Shown: positions 44,494 through 57,010 of the stretch, one piece after another | Layout of the letters: every line of letters starts with the position of its first letter | How positions within the stretch are numbered: position 1 is the first letter of the stretch | From: Achatina immaculata | Lineage: Eukaryota; Mollusca; Gastropoda; Stylommatophora; Achatinidae | DNA length: 64,000 nt | Assembly (NCBI GenBank): GCA_009760885.1 | Contig: CM019701.1 | Location: forward strand, 32,564,697 to 32,628,696 | Direction: 5' to 3' | Notes under the pieces: generated by a model | Database searches by the model: none | What the model saw: only the letters and a program-made list of their open reading frames with translations | What the model was told of the DNA's origin: nothing | Made by a program: the position numbers and the translations under genes

Positions 44494-44646
44494 AACCATG
44501 GCGATGATGATGATGATGATGATGTGTAAGGCTATGGCGATGATGATGATGATGATGTGTAAGGCTATGGCGATGATGATGATGATGATGATGTGTAAGG
44601 CTATGGCGATGATGATGATGATGATGATGATGTGTAAGGCTATGGC

Positions 44647-44683
<37 letters not shown>

Positions 44684-44790
44684 TGTAAGGCTATGGCGAT
44701 GATGATGATGATGTATAAGTCTATGGCGATGATGATGATGATGATGATGTGTAAGGCTATGGCGATGATGATGATGATGACGATTTTTAA
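44494..44790. repeat. (GAT)n-containing minisatellite
   Basis: Units of gtgtaaggctatggc are followed by 5-12 GAT triplets, about 8 units long. Frames encode poly-Met, poly-Ile or poly-His tracts in different phases and are artefacts. It sits directly beside the 5' end of the LINE A copy. 44791-45234 is otherwise unassigned. Confidence 0.95.
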
Positions 44791-45234
44791 GACTGTGCAC
44801 ATGATCTGGATTATGATGAGAATATCGGTGTAGAAAATAAGAGACGGCAGAGAATGATTGTGAGTTAACAGAGTAGGCAAGTCTGAGTTTGCAGGCTTTA
44901 CAAGAACTTGAGAAAACTTAAGATTTCGTAGCAATTTTAGCTTAGTGTTCACCCAGACTGCTTATTATGTGAAGGCTAACTCGGTGTCTGCTGCAATCAT
45001 GTTGCACTAAGGATATAGGCAGACATTTAGATAAATGCCATTTCCTTGTATGTGGTACTTTATATATGTTAAAAGCGAATAAACATGGAAATATTTAATA
45101 GCAGTAAGATTGTTCTCTCTAACATTTTTACTGTTTTATGACTTCTCTGTTTGTTTTTAGGTTTTCCAAATGCCTGATTTTGAACCACCCTGAACACAGT
45201 TCAATATATTTCTTTTTCTTGTTTATTTAATCAG

Positions 45235-45366
45235 GATGCAATTAACGCTCTCAACAGTCTTCAGTCTACTCCTGAGGCAAGAGCACAAGCTCGACAGAAT
45301 CAAGAGAAGAAGGGTGCCCATAGGGTTCCTAACGTGAACAGATACATTCTTCGCTCTGGTTTAACA
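45235..45366 (+). CDS. FPGS: Folylpolyglutamate synthase, early exon
   Basis: This 132-bp, 44-codon exon encodes DAINALNSLQSTPEARAQAR followed by a basic stretch and VNRYILRSGLT. It matches the N-terminal region of animal FPGS (YQDAVxxLNTLQTN...LxRSGL), just before the ATP-binding domain. It follows a pyrimidine-rich acceptor (tttatttaatcag) and ends at a gtaaga donor. Both borders are phase 0 and join in frame with the exon at 58841. FPGS adds glutamates to folates in cytosol and mitochondria, retaining them in the cell. The start codon and leader are not in this exon and were not found upstream. Confidence 0.85.
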
Positions 45367-45761
45367 GTAAGAAAAAAAAAACTGAAATTCTTTTTATATT
45401 TGCTCTTTCCTGTGGGTTGTAGGAATTTGTACCTGCCAGAAGATTTCCCCCGCGTTTCACCCTACCGGACTAAAAGAAGAAAAAAAAAACTGTAGAAACA
45501 CAGACTATATTAGATCCTTGTTTTGAATGTTTCCACAACAAGGATCACTTTAAAACCAAAAGTGAGATACAAGGCTACCTGTAAGCTATCCATGACAGAA
45601 TTTTTCCTGGGGAAAGACGGTGACGTACGGATATTGATTCTATGTCACCGTGAATTGCCATTTGAAGAGGACACGGGGCCAGAATTGACAACAAAAGACT
45701 CAAGGCTAAGAATACATGACTTTTCAACATAAACACTGTTTGTTGTTACTGTCGTGTATTA

Positions 45762-45971
45762 CAGTGGTTCCTAACTTTATTATATTCAAGAACCATTTTC
45801 CGGTTATCTGTAAGTTGCGGGTCACAAAATGTCACAATGTGCAATGTCAAGAAAACTTAATTTTGATTGTGTATAGGGCACTTAATGCGAAATATATAAG
45901 GCAGTCGCAGACCGCCTGCTAATTCTCTAAGGACTACGTGTAGTAGTCAAACCACAGGTTGGGAACCACTG
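45762..45971. mobile_element. hAT-type MITE in FPGS intron
   Basis: A 210-bp element has inverted ends cagtggttcctaac and gttgggaaccactg. The flanking 8-mers gtgtatta and gtctataa agree at 6 of 8 positions, as expected for an aged hAT target duplication. There is no coding sequence. The preceding 45367-45753 is intron without a recognised element. Confidence 0.75.
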
Positions 45972-45984
45972 GTCTATAATGCTA

Positions 45985-46345
45985 ATTCAGTATCAGTAGA
46001 ATGAGTCATGATAGAATCAGTCGTGATAGTATCATAGAATCAGTCATGATCAAATCAGTCATGATAGAATCATAGAATCAGTCATGATAGAATCATATAA
46101 TCAGTCATGATAGAATCATAGAATCAGTCCTGATAGAATCAGTCCGATCATGATAGAATCAGTCATGATAGAATCAGTCATGATCATGATAGAATCAGTC
46201 ATGATAGATCATAGAATCAGTCACGATAGAATCGGTCATGATAAAATCATAAAATCAGTCATGATAGAATCATAGAATCAGTCATGATCATGATAGAATC
46301 AGTCATGATAAAATCATAACATCAGATCAGTCATGATAGAATCAG
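45985..46345. repeat. Irregular ~22-23-bp minisatellite
   Basis: The units combine agaatcagtcatgat and agaatcat in variable order. Unit length is irregular, with nested short duplications. It lies in the FPGS intron. Confidence 0.9.
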
Positions 46346-46424
46346 TTCAGCAAAATGATGCTCGACAGGTTTCTTTTAACTGCCTTCAACCAGCCTCCTA
46401 AGACAAAAAATTGCCATTATATAC

Positions 46425-47700
46425 ATTGCATATTATTCAATATACACCAGAAAAGAATAGTTCACTAGGGTATACCATAAAACAGATCTGAGTAAAACGA
46501 CAGGCCAGAACAGAAGGAACGTTAAATCAAAACTTTTGAAGGAAATTCTGTCCTTCATTGAAAGTAAGCATGAAGGGTAGACAATATTTTACCTGGTTGT
46601 TTAACCCCGATATTATCCTGCCTTTCGCGATTTTTATGTTCTACATGCAATCCAGCACACCGATCTTGAACGTTTTACGTAGTATCAGAAAAAGCACAGA
46701 GGAAAAAACCGTCTGCTTAGGAAAACGCTAGGCATTTCTAAGAAATCTTTAAATAACACATTAATTACATGTCGTTTTTTTATGTTTGTTGTTCGCGAGC
46801 TATAGGATGAACAATACAAACCGGATTTTCAACTATCACATTGAATATGGGTCTATGAAGGTCTCAAATTGCAGCATGTTCTTTCTTGTCAACGGCAGGC
46901 GCAGAGCATGACGGATCAAGTTCTTTCTCAAGGCTCTAATGCTGGCGTTAATTCAGCTTTAGAATTATAATTTCCATATTTAAAAACAAAAAGTTCCCCG
47001 CAAGATACAAGCTATGAAGTTAGTTTTTTGAAACGCTGCCACATTGATTTAGATGTTGTTGTGTGATTCAGTGTACTGTATTTACAAAGCTCGCGTATAT
47101 GCGAATTATTTACAAATGAAAAGATTGTCATAATAAAGTCTTCATATGTTAAAGTGACCAACCATCACATAATATACGGACAGTCCCGTATTTTAAGGAT
47201 TTGTTTCATGAATCGTTTTACTTTGGTCGAGGGCCTAAATATCCGTTCTTCTTCTTCTTCTTCGTTTGCACTGTCTGTCTATATCTGCAGTCCTGTCTCT
47301 TGGACAAATTTCACTGTTTTTTTGTAATTCATGTATGGAACCATAGAGCTTATCTTCTTTAGTGGTTTCACTGGGCCAGTAATTATTTCTCAGTGTCTCG
47401 TAGTTGGTGCAGTTTTGGAGGATATGTTTCACAGTTTAGGGGCACCTGGGCACATGTACAAAGAGTGGTAGTACCAACCTTAAACTTTGTATACATATGA
47501 CTTCGGAGTCGGGTGTGTCCTGTTCGGAGACGGAAGATGGTGACTTGTTCCTTTCTGTTTAGCATGTGATAGTCATCATGTGGTGCCTAAATGTCCCAAA
47601 TTTTAAAATGTGTCCCATATTGTCCCATATTCTCATCTGATCATCGAATGTTTGGAAATACATTTTTCTTTCTTTTTTTTCGTTATCTCGGTGGAAATGC
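46425..47700. repeat. 1.1 kb dispersed repeat, copy 2 (interrupted by LINE F)
   Basis: This paralogue of 39545-40640 is in the same orientation. It shares gagtaaaacgacaggccaga, a ggtgttaac-like segment, gcaggcgcagagcatgacgg, taataaagtcttcatatg and ttttaaggatttgt. It is split at 47245-47584 by a LINE fragment with a target duplication. The copy at 39.5-40.6 kb shows the uninterrupted state. Confidence 0.6.
47245..47584 (-). mobile_element. LINE F 3' end fragment
   Basis: Minus frame: MLNRKEQVTIFRLRTGHTRL, a Cys/His knuckle remnant (TLCTCAQVPLNCETYPP), then a KLYGS..ELQKNSEI-type end and a (GAA)n tail. This C-terminal pattern follows the RNase H domain in some jockey/I-type LINEs. It is flanked by a near-perfect 12-bp duplication, gcctaaat(a/g)tcc, at 47233-47244 and 47585-47596. 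Confidence 0.75.
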
Positions 47701-47737
47701 TTTCTGTGAAGAAAGTTCACGCTATAGAGAACGAAAG

Positions 47738-47792
47738 AACGAACATACTTTATTTTCAAAGGGTTAAGAATTGGGCACGCAGGCCCGTCTGA
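47738..47792 (-). mobile_element. Mini-retroposon, second copy
   Basis: This shares aagaattgggcacgcaggcc and flanking bases with 19340-19392. On the minus strand it again ends in AATAAA, followed here by a GTTC-type tail (cgaacgaaagaacgaac at 47725-47741 on the plus strand). Confidence 0.5.
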
Positions 47793-47937
47793 CAATCTTC
47801 CCTGAGAAGTACAAGTAGTAATGACTGATTTTTTTTTTTACAAATAGGAAACAAACGAAGCTTTCATACAGTAAAGTAACAGAAGACCTCGAAAAAAAAT
47901 CGTAGACAAAGCATTTTTAGACATGAGAGGAAGAAAG

Positions 47938-49107
47938 CTTGTACGAACTCCCTGTAACTGAGAGCTGTTGTTCTTTGCAGCCGATACTGTAGAGGTGGAC
48001 ACAGCATCGTATCGACGTAGGAGCAGGTTATATTGGCTATTTTTTCAGTCCCGGAGTACAGCTAAAAAGCAGAGGGTGTGCAATGCTTCTTTAGCAGACT
48101 CCACCACCTTGGGAAATATGGCGATCCCTGTCCCGTTAGCCAGGCTAGGCCTGTTACTGGGGGTATCATGGAGAAGTGGGACAGGGCCTTGGTCACCTAT
48201 GGTTAGTTAACCCTGACGCTAGAATGTCAGCTATGGTTCGCTAACCCTGACGCTAGCATGTCAGCTATGGTTCTCTTCTGTCTCCCTGGAACTATATTTT
48301 GGAAAGTACTTCATTCAGTCTACGGGACACCCTTGGGCAAGGTGCAGCACCAGATCAGGGTGAAGGGAAGCCATGGGAGCAAGTGGTGAATGGAATGGGA
48401 AAGCAGCCGACAAATAATGTTGGTTATGGTCACCATTCTATGATGGTAGGCAGATGATCTCAATATAGGGACAATGGCTACGATCACTAACTAGTACAGT
48501 CACTGCCCGGAAGAAAAACAATGGTAAACCATCTTCTGAAAATATACCAAGAAACCCAAACAGCAACATGGAAAAATATCTGGTGACGAGTCCCCCAGGC
48601 CAGACAGATCTAATTTTAACACTGGGGAAGAGTGTGAGACAGAGGTCAATACTAGTAATTGTGACGACGGACAAAATCCTGACGGTGTTACTAAGTAAAA
48701 CCCCTACATCAAACTAAAAAGAAAAATAAGAGTAGGAACATGGAATGTAAGAAGTATGTATGAGGGAAAGTATAAAATAAGTGACGAGATGAAAAGAACG
48801 GGGATACACATTTTGGGAATCTGCGAACATCGATGGAAAGAATCAGGACACTTCAAGAGCGAGAATGATATCTTTATATACTCTGATGGAGAATTAGGAG
48901 GAACGAATGGAATGGCTTTTTGCTTGGACAAATTAACATCCAAAGCATTGCAAGGTTACAATCCAGTAAGTTATAGAATCCTCACAATCAGACTTAAGGG
49001 CACTCATAGAAATGTAACAATCATCCAGATATATGCACCTACACCAGCAGCAGCAGAAGAAGAGGAAGTAGAAGACTTTTATAGCACACTGCAAACGACG
49101 ATAGACC
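47938..49107 (+). mobile_element. LINE A, 5' leader and start of endonuclease
   Basis: The leader begins at cttgtacg, contains two to three 34-bp-type units (48190-48270) and the segment shared with 11005-11292. The endonuclease frame (48756-49121) reads MYEGKYKISDEMKRTGIHIL, GICEHRWKESGHFKS and VTIIQIYAPTPAAAEEEEVE. It ends abruptly at 49107, where LINE D begins in opposite orientation. Within the FPGS intron. Confidence 0.85.
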
Positions 49108-50690
49108 TCCCTGAACCTTAAGTGTTTAGGGCACATGGGGCTTCCGCAAGGGTTTTCCACAAATGCCTTTACTTTGCCATTTTTTCTGCTCTTGACCAGG
49201 TGAGCCCTCTATTGCTCAGTATCCTCTCTGTTGTTCTTCTCCGTGTTTCTTTTGGTCTACCCTTACTTCTGTTCCCCTGTGGTGTCCATCTTAGTGCTAT
49301 TTTTGGTAGTGAGTTGTCAGTCATTCGGAGCACATCGCCAGCGTCTTTCCTCAATAATTGCTGTCAGTGGCTTCATCCGCATTTCTGCCAACAAGATGTT
49401 ATTTCTTATGGTGTTTGGCCAAAATATTTTTCTCATTCTTCGTAAATATTTAGTCTGGAAAGAATTCAACTTCTTTTCTATGATTTTTATGGTGATTTTC
49501 CAGCATTCACTTTCATGGAGTAGTACACTTAGAACATTACTCTTAAATATCCTGATTTTCGTATTCATGCTTAGTTTTTTTGTTTTGTTTTTTTATATTT
49601 CCATATAGTCTGCAGCATTGCAAAAGCCTGGTTTGCTCTAGTAAGTCTGCTGTTGATGTCCTCTGTGCTGTCTCCATTTTCTACTATTCTGCTGCCAAGA
49701 TATACAAATTCGTTGACCTCCCCCACTAACTTGCTATCTACTCTGAGTACATTAGTGTTGTTCACATTTTGCCTCATTAACTTTGTCTTTCCTACCTTGA
49801 TCTTTAGTCCTATGTTGTTTGCATTCTGAGTTAGCTTGTTTATTTTATCTTGCATATCTTTGTGGCTGCTTGATAGCAGACAAATATTGTCCGCAAAGTC
49901 AAGGTCCTCCAGCACTGTTGTAATTCTCTGCATTTGTCTGATGTTGCCTCCTTCATTAACCAGTCTACTGCCAAGATAAATAATGTTGGTGTTAGTACAC
50001 ATCCCTGCTTCACTCCTGTTTGTACCTTAAAGCTGCTGGATGTATGTTCTCCACAGATCACTATGCACTGAAAACCCTCGAATAGAGCTTTGATTACATT
50101 CACTATCTTATGAGGGAGGCCATGCCATCTTAGGATTTTCCACAGTGCATCTCTGTTGACACTGTCAAAGGCTTTCTCAAAATCTATAAACACTGCAAAT
50201 ATATTGTGCTATGCCATTATTTGCCTGTTCTAATATTTATCTAAGTACAAATATGTGGTCTATGCATGATCTTCCTTTCCTAAATCCTGCCTGCTCTTTC
50301 CAAAGTTTTCCATCAAATGCTGGTACAATTCTGTTGACGATTATTCTGCAAAATACTTTACTGGTGAGTGGCAGTAGGATAATGCCTCTCCAGTTCCCGC
50401 AATCTCTGAATTCACCCTTCTCTAGTAGTTTTACTATAAGGCCATTTTCCCACTCCTCTAAAGTTTTTCTAGATCTCAAATTTGTTGTAATATCCGGCAA
50501 AGTTGTTTTGGTGTTTGTGTTTCTTTCAACATCGCAGCAGTCGCTTCATTTTCACCTGGTGTCCTGTCTAATTTTAGCTTCTTTATTGCCTCCTTTACTT
50601 CACTTATTGTTATTGGTCCTGTATTGATGTTTAGTTCCGTTTTTGCTTCAGGTATGTCTATGTTCAGCATAGTTAACTCCACTCTCTTTG
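49108..50690 (-). mobile_element. LINE D, RT to tail, minus orientation
   Basis: Minus frames: MLNIDIPEAKTELNINTGPI, KLDRTPGENEATAAMLKETQ, FRKGRSCIDHIFVLR, FIDFEKAFDSVNRDALWKIL, GVKQGCVLTPTLFI and EFVYLGSRIVENGDSTEDIN. The C-terminus is RWTPQGNRSKGRPKETRRRT. An internal stretch near 49910-49990 is rearranged: the catalytic strand is split and partly replaced by a repeat of GSRLVNEGG-type sequence. It is inactive. Confidence 0.85.
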
Positions 50691-50775
50691 GATGTTTAAC
50701 ATAGTAAACTCCATTATCTTTGGATGTTTAACATAGTTAACTCCACTATCTTGTAATGTTTATCATAGCTAATGC
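50675..50775. repeat. Short tandem repeat (about 3 x 34 bp)
   Basis: Unit: ctttggatgtttaacatagt + taactccactat. The first unit overlaps the 5' end of the LINE D copy (…catagttaactccactctct), so the array was probably seeded at the LINE junction. Confidence 0.8.
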
Positions 50776-53076
50776 CATCAATGTGTTTTCCCGATTACAT
50801 TTTCTTTTTTCTATCTTTTGTTTAATGGATCATAAAACAGACACTGATTAGAACAATCGTTTCCAATCTGTGGTCCAGGTACCACAAGTTGTCTGCAGAG
50901 CATTATTAGGTGCTCCATGGCCAAGGCTGGCCATTAATCACAATAAGCACGTGCTTAAAGCATCAAGGGAGGAGGGAAACCACATAAATTTTCATAGCCG
51001 AATTTACTGTGGCCCATAGGTGCAGCTGAACCAGGATCCGCAAAAGGGGCTCCCACATTAAATTGAAAAAATGACATACAGGTAAATATAATAATAACAA
51101 GAGCACCCAGAGAAAAATCCCCCTCCTCACCACACATAAATAAAAGCAGGGGAACCTTTGTATTCAGTCTGTGAAATGTGTATACTATAAGAAGAGTAGA
51201 TTCTTAGAAATACTAGACGCTGACAATAAATACAGACAAAGAGGATTTGCTCAGACAACAATAGTACAGAGGAGACAGACACCGTGAAAAGCGAGGACAC
51301 AATAAAACCTCCGACATGAAAGAGCAGGATAAATGACTTAGATAAATGACAATTGTATAGATGGAGTTGACGCCAATGACACGTATGTTTGTTAATCTTA
51401 AGATGCTATAGCACACGGTTTTGAAATAAGGCAGTAGACCGACTCGAGTACCTGGCAAAATAAAAATATTTAGAGGCGTGGCCTATTGGACAATTCACTT
51501 ACAACATAAATCACGTGGGCATTTATAGGAACAGACCAGGAAGACATTTAACACCAGAGGGAAAACACGAGGGAGACACGGAAGGGAAGAGCGATCGAGA
51601 AGACATAGAAGTAGAAGAACAGGAGCGACAGAAAGAAGACGAAGGTAACGACAGATAGAACAGATGGACAATTAGAGCAATAGATATTCAGGAGATCAGT
51701 TTAGAACCAGAGTTAGTTTTATGACAGACAGAAATTGTCTCATGTTCGAAAAGTGTTTATTTTATTACTGTGTGAGGAATACAGAAGATTGGATACATTT
51801 GAAACCTGGCGTAAAGAGATTTAGTCGAGGAGTTAGTTGACCACGTGTTGCAGATCTGGATATAGTACAGATTTTGGAATTGTTCTCGTATCACATGTAG
51901 AGTATTTTGAAGTTGAGAACATTGAGAAATACCCGCATCTAAAATAACGCTAGAGCTTGATTTTGTGAACAATGATCATGTGCTTCAAAGAATTTTATGT
52001 CACATTGCACCTTATTCCAAGTGATGTTGTCAATAATACATCTGAGACCTTATTTGTTAGAATTAACTGAATTCAGTGAACTTTTCATCAGACTTGGTCT
52101 AGTTAATGTTGTAATGTTTGTGAAACATAATCTAGACCACAGGAATTCGTGATGTATTGATCAAAGAACACTTCTGCTATCAGCCATTAAAATATAATTT
52201 ACAACTAAACATTGTTATAACGGTGCCTGGCCAGGACATTGTTATATTGCCGCATAATAATTCAAACAAAATATTCTTTTTATTTCTGTATTTTACAGAC
52301 CCCAAGAACAAAGATGAAACGTGTTCAGTTAAGTGGTGCACAAAAGCGAAAACTATAAAAAAAAAGACTTTAAATTTAGAGTCCAAGACTGCAAAGCTGA
52401 CTGTTTTCTTTACACAAGTTCCACAACATGATATACCGATTCCGGGTTAAAATCATTCTCCGTCATCAGAAGTGGATACAAATACAATAAATACCACTTT
52501 GATCACTTCAGAATCAAAATATGATAACGCTAGAAGCACCGAGGTGTCACAAGCTTTGCCTGTAAATTCTCGTGATACCTCTACTGCAAATGTTGATTCA
52601 AGTTAACTTTAAATACATCCTGGGCTTGAAATAACTGCTGAAAATGAAAGTATAGTGGACCATGGTGATGGTGGTGAAATTATTCTGTCTGTAAGAGATG
52701 AAGTAAATCACAATGTAGCAAAGGACCCAGAGTTGTGGTTTGATTTCTCTGCCGATGATGTGAATTATTGGATTGCTTGTGGACCCAGTGACTGTTAACA
52801 CCACAATGAGCCATTTGACAAGTCTTACCGGCATTTCAGCAGTGGCAAACCGGTGAGGTATTGTTCGCAGACACTTTTTGTTGGGACAAAATCCAATGGT
52901 AAGAAATACAAGAGAGAGTGGCTACTGTATTCACCATCAACGGGATCAATTTATTGTTTTGTTTGAAAACTGTTTGCTCCTAAAAATTTATCAATTTTTT
53001 TTTTATAAGAGAAGGATTCAGTGACTGGCGAAATACTATTGTAATTGATAATCATGAAAAAAGCACCATTCGCCGA

Positions 53077-53312
53077 GACCCTATGCTAACATACTTAACT
53101 CACCGAGACTCTATGCTAACATACTTAACTCACCGAGACTCTATACTAACATACTTAACTCACCGAGACCCTATGCTAACATACTTAACTCACCGAGACT
53201 CTATGCTAACATACTTAACTCACCGAGACTCTATGCTAACATACTTAACTCACCGAGACTCTATGCTAACATACTTAACTCACCGAGACTATATGCTAAC
53301 ATACTTAACTCG
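53077..53312. repeat. 30-bp in-frame minisatellite inside transposase
   Basis: Eight units of gactctatgctaacatactt + aactcaccga encode the decapeptide RDSMLTYLTH repeatedly without breaking frame. The ancestral transposase has this peptide once (H-R-x-x-M-L-T-Y-L-T-R-R before QGxGLxxQLEKQ). Confidence 0.95.
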
Positions 53313-53373
53313 CAGACAAGGTGCGGGGTTGGGGCAACAGTTGGAGAAACAAATTCAGAAAGAGTGTGAATAC

Positions 53374-53560
53374 TGGGAACATGTCTTGAGGTGTGTCATA
53401 GGGAACATGTCTTGAGGTGTGTCATAGGGAACATGTCTTGAGGTGTGTCATAGGGAACATGTCTTGAGGTGTGTCATAGGGAACATGTCTTGAGGTGTGT
53501 CATAGGGAACATGTCTTGAGGTGTGTCATAGGGAACATGTCTTGAGGTGTGTCATAGCTG
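53374..53560. repeat. 26-bp minisatellite inside transposase
   Basis: Seven units of gggaacatgtcttgaggtgt + gtcata follow the YWEHVLRCVI codons that seeded them. Because 26 is not a multiple of 3, the array disrupts the reading frame. Confidence 0.95.
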
Positions 53561-54393
53561 TTATTTGTACGTTAGCTGGACGTGGCTTGGCTTTTCGAGG
53601 AACCTTAATCCAAAAACCAGTTGGCACAGAAAACGTTTGGATCATTGAAAAAATGGGAATTTATTAGGGCTGCTTGAGCTCATAAGCCAGTTTGATCCAT
53701 TTTTAGCAGACCACATTTCCAAATATGGAAATTCTGGCAAAGGAAATCCTACTTACCTGTTGAAAACCACTTGTGAGGAACTCAATCAACTAATGGCACA
53801 AAAATTCCATGAGCTAATTGTTGACGAAGTAAAATCTTCTGGTTATTTTAGTTTGTCAGTTGATTCAACACCAGATTTATCACATATCGATCAGTTGAGT
53901 GTTGTACTTAGATACTTAAAAAGATGGACAGCCTATTGAACGCTTTTTAACCTTTCTGGAAATGAAAAGCTATACCGGTGAGGAAATGGCAAATCAGGTG
54001 CTGCAGTACTAATGTGAAGCTTGTAGGCTAAACTTTTCAAAATGTAGGGGTCAGTTTTATGACAACGCTGCTAACATGTCTAGGTGTTATAAGGGGATGA
54101 AGCAAAAAATGTTAGAAACAAACAAGTTTGCTACATATGTGCAGCTCATTCACTAAATCTGGTAGGCCGTAGAGCTGTTGACTGCTGTCAAGAGGCAGTT
54201 AATTTCTTCTCCACAGTGCACTTACTCTATACCTTTTTTTCAGCCTCAAGCAGCCGGTGGAAAATTCTTAAAGGTTATATTGGAAATGAAAGCGTCTTAA
54301 AATCCCTTTCTGATATCAGATGGGAGGCATATGCTATGGCAATAGCACCAGTTTTGAAATCTTTCCTTAAAATTTTAGAAGCATTAGAATATA

Positions 54394-56095
54394 AAAACAT
54401 GCACAAACGAATTAGTGAACTCACAGGCAGGAAAACAAAATATACCACAGGATGCCTGAAATCGAAAGAAGGTAAAATGTTAATGGGAAAAGAAGACATT
54501 GTGGACAGGTGGACAGAGTATATTGGTGAGCTATATGGAGGAGAAAGACCAGAATTAACACCAGATACTGAAAACTGTGATGAACCACCAATACTTGAAG
54601 ATGAAATCATAGATGCCATCAAACATATGAAGAAAGGAAAAGCGACTGGGCCTGATAATATACCAATAGAAGAAATAGAGGCACTAGAGGAGACAGGAAT
54701 AAAAATAATAACCAAGTTACTGAATGACATTTACAACAGTGGTTATATTCCCAGTGACTTGATTAAATCCACGTTTATAGGACTACCAAAGAAACCAGGT
54801 GCAAAGGAATGTGATGACCACCGGCCTATTAGCCTCTCATGTCACATAACGAAGCTACTTCTGAGAATAATTATGAGAAGAACAAGGAAAAAGATAAAAA
54901 TGGAAATAGCAGATGAACAGTTTGGATTTGTTGAAGGAAAGGGAACACACAATGTCATTTATGCTTTACGAACACTAACAGAAAGAGCTTTAGAAATACA
55001 GAAAGATCTCTACTTATGCTTCATTGATTATACCAAGGCATTCGACAAGGTGAAACATAATGAAATTATTAAAATGCTTGAAGACATCAATATAGATGGC
55101 AAAGACCTGAGGATTGTCAAACATCTATACTGACAACAAGAAGCACAATTCGAGTTGAAAATAGAAGTGGAAAATATCAACCTATAAAAAAAGGGGTGCG
55201 ACAAGGATGTGTACTATCTCCAGACCTTTTTTCTCTATACAGCGAGAATATTCTAAGAACGATCATCACAGAACCAGGCATAAAAATTGGAGGATACAAT
55301 ATTAACAACCTTCGGTATGCTGGCGACACAGTACTGATAGTTGAGAACCAACAAGACCTGCAAAATCTCTTGGATAAAATCACCAAAGAAAGTGAACAGA
55401 AAGGCCTTACTTTAAAAGACAGAGACTATGGTTATATCTAAGAAACAGAATCCACCAACATGCAGTATAAAATTAAACGGAACTATTCTAAAGCAGGTGC
55501 AGAAATTCAAATACTTTGGAGCAGTAATAACTTCAGATGGGAAATGCAGAATAGAAATTAGGAACAGAATAGGCCAAGCAAAGACTGCATTTCAGAGAAT
55601 GAGAAACATATTAGCTAACACATCTTTATCAATGAATGTTAGAAAACGAGTCCTAAAATGCTATGTTGAACCTATTTTGTTATATGGAAGTGAATCATGG
55701 ACAATAGGCAAGTCTGCACAAAAATCATTGGAAGCAGCAGAAATGTGGTTTATTAGAAGAATGTTGCGAATCCCTTGGACAGTAAAAATAACTAATGAAG
55801 AATGTATGAGAAGAGCTGTATAGACAAAAAAAAAAACCTTGTCAAAAAGATAAGAGAGAGACAATGTACTTTCATAGGACATGCACTGAGAAGAGGGGCA
55901 TTGAAAATATTATAACAGGAAAAATAGAAGGAAGAAGATGAAGAGGAAGTCCAAGAGAAATGATACTGGACAGTCTGACGGTATGGTGTGAGAGGAGATC
56001 ACCAACTGAGCTGATGGCCTGCATGAAGGATCGTGAAGCATAATAGCCAACGCCAGTCGGCACGGCACCTGATGATGATGATGATGATGATGATG
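54394..56095 (+). mobile_element. LINE B, 5'-truncated, inside hAT
   Basis: The plus frame to 55133 carries [40 protein letters not shown] and [20 protein letters not shown]. Later frames carry [26 protein letters not shown] (catalytic YADD changed to YAGD) and [20 protein letters not shown]. The tail is (GAT)n. The 11-bp sequence attagaatata at 54383-54393 and 56096-56106 is its target duplication. Flanking transposase codons (LEALEY / IAEDQSQKG) join perfectly if it is removed. Confidence 0.95.
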
Positions 56096-56099
56096 ATTA

Positions 56100-57010
56100 G
56101 AATATATAGCCGAAGACCAGTCACAAAAAGGAGACACTAGAAGAGAAGCAAATAATATTGCAAATAAGATGCAAGAGCTAAAAATTGTTTTTATGTTGAA
56201 TTTTTGGAATGAGATTTTGCAGAATTGTCACAGAATAAGCCAAATTCTACAAAATGAGGATGTGAACTTAAAAACATATGCAAATCTGTATGTATCATTA
56301 GCTGATCAACTGTGCACTTCACGAGATGAATTTGAAAGATACGAAGCAGCTACAAAGGAAATGCTACCAGATGTTGATTACAAGGCACCTACAGCTCGCA
56401 AACGTATCAGAAAGAAGGTACCCAATGACAGAGATGCACCAGAAGTTTATCTGAATGCCAGAGGTAAATTTCGTATCACCACCTTTTACACAATTGTTGA
56501 CAAAACTTGAAACTGAGATGAAAAGAAGAGGAGAGATATACAAAGAAATAGCAGAGAGATTTTCTTTTTTAAGTGATGTGCCACATAATGTCTCTTCATC
56601 GTATACTAACATTGAGAAGTATTCTCAGTGCTTTCAAAAGCTGATTGATGCTTACCCAGAGGACTTCAACAGTAATTTCTCAGCTGAACTTCAGCAGTTT
56701 CGTTCATATGTGCACCATAAGTTCAGTGCAACAAAAAATGTAAAAACAAGATTCAGTCATGCTGAACTTTATAAAATAACTGTAGTAGACAATATTGAGT
56801 GCCTTTCCAAATGTAGACATTAGCATTCATTTATTTTTAAAATTAATGGTCACAAATTGCTCAGCTTAGCATTCATTTTCTCAGTTGAAGTATATTAAAA
56901 TCCCATCAGAACAACTATGCAACAAGGCAGGCTGGATGCCTTATCTCTATTAAGTATAGAAGCAGATGTGTTACATAAGATTAGTTTTGAGGATTTGATC
57001 AAAGACTTTG
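56100..57010 (+). pseudogene. ZMYM1-like hAT transposase, C-terminal part
   Basis: Frames at 56169-56510 and 56455-56823 read MQELKIVFMLNFWNEILQNC, DQLCTSRDEFERYEAATKEM, RKRIRKKVPNDRDAPEVYLN, and then, after a one-base shift, LETEMKRRGEIYKEIAERFS. A stop follows SKCRH, and a further decayed block gives RLDALSLLSIEADVLHKISF followed by EDLIKDFAI, the hAT dimerisation end. It completes the transposase begun at 52290. Confidence 0.8.

Larger units (their letters stand above)
52290..54393 (+). pseudogene. ZMYM1-like hAT transposase, 5' part
   Basis: Broken plus frames give, in order: KTLNLESKTAKLTVFFTQVP; DPELWFDFSADDVNYWIACG; HFSSGKPVRYCSQTLFVGTK; KREWLLYSPSTGSIYCFV (TTF-type zinc finger region, its Cys now partly lost); QLEKQIQKECEYWEHVL; ELIVDEVKSSGYFSLSVDST (first catalytic D, followed by PDLSHIDQLSVVLRYLK); GQFYDNAANMSRCYKGMKQK (second D); and SASSSRWKILKGYIGNESVL. 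The order matches ZMYM1-like hAT transposases. Stops and two expansions destroy it. Confidence 0.8.

Noticed and set aside
44477..44952. His-rich, Ile-rich and Met-rich frames.
   Set aside because: These are three translations of the same (GAT)n minisatellite. There is no evidence of a metal-binding or membrane protein.
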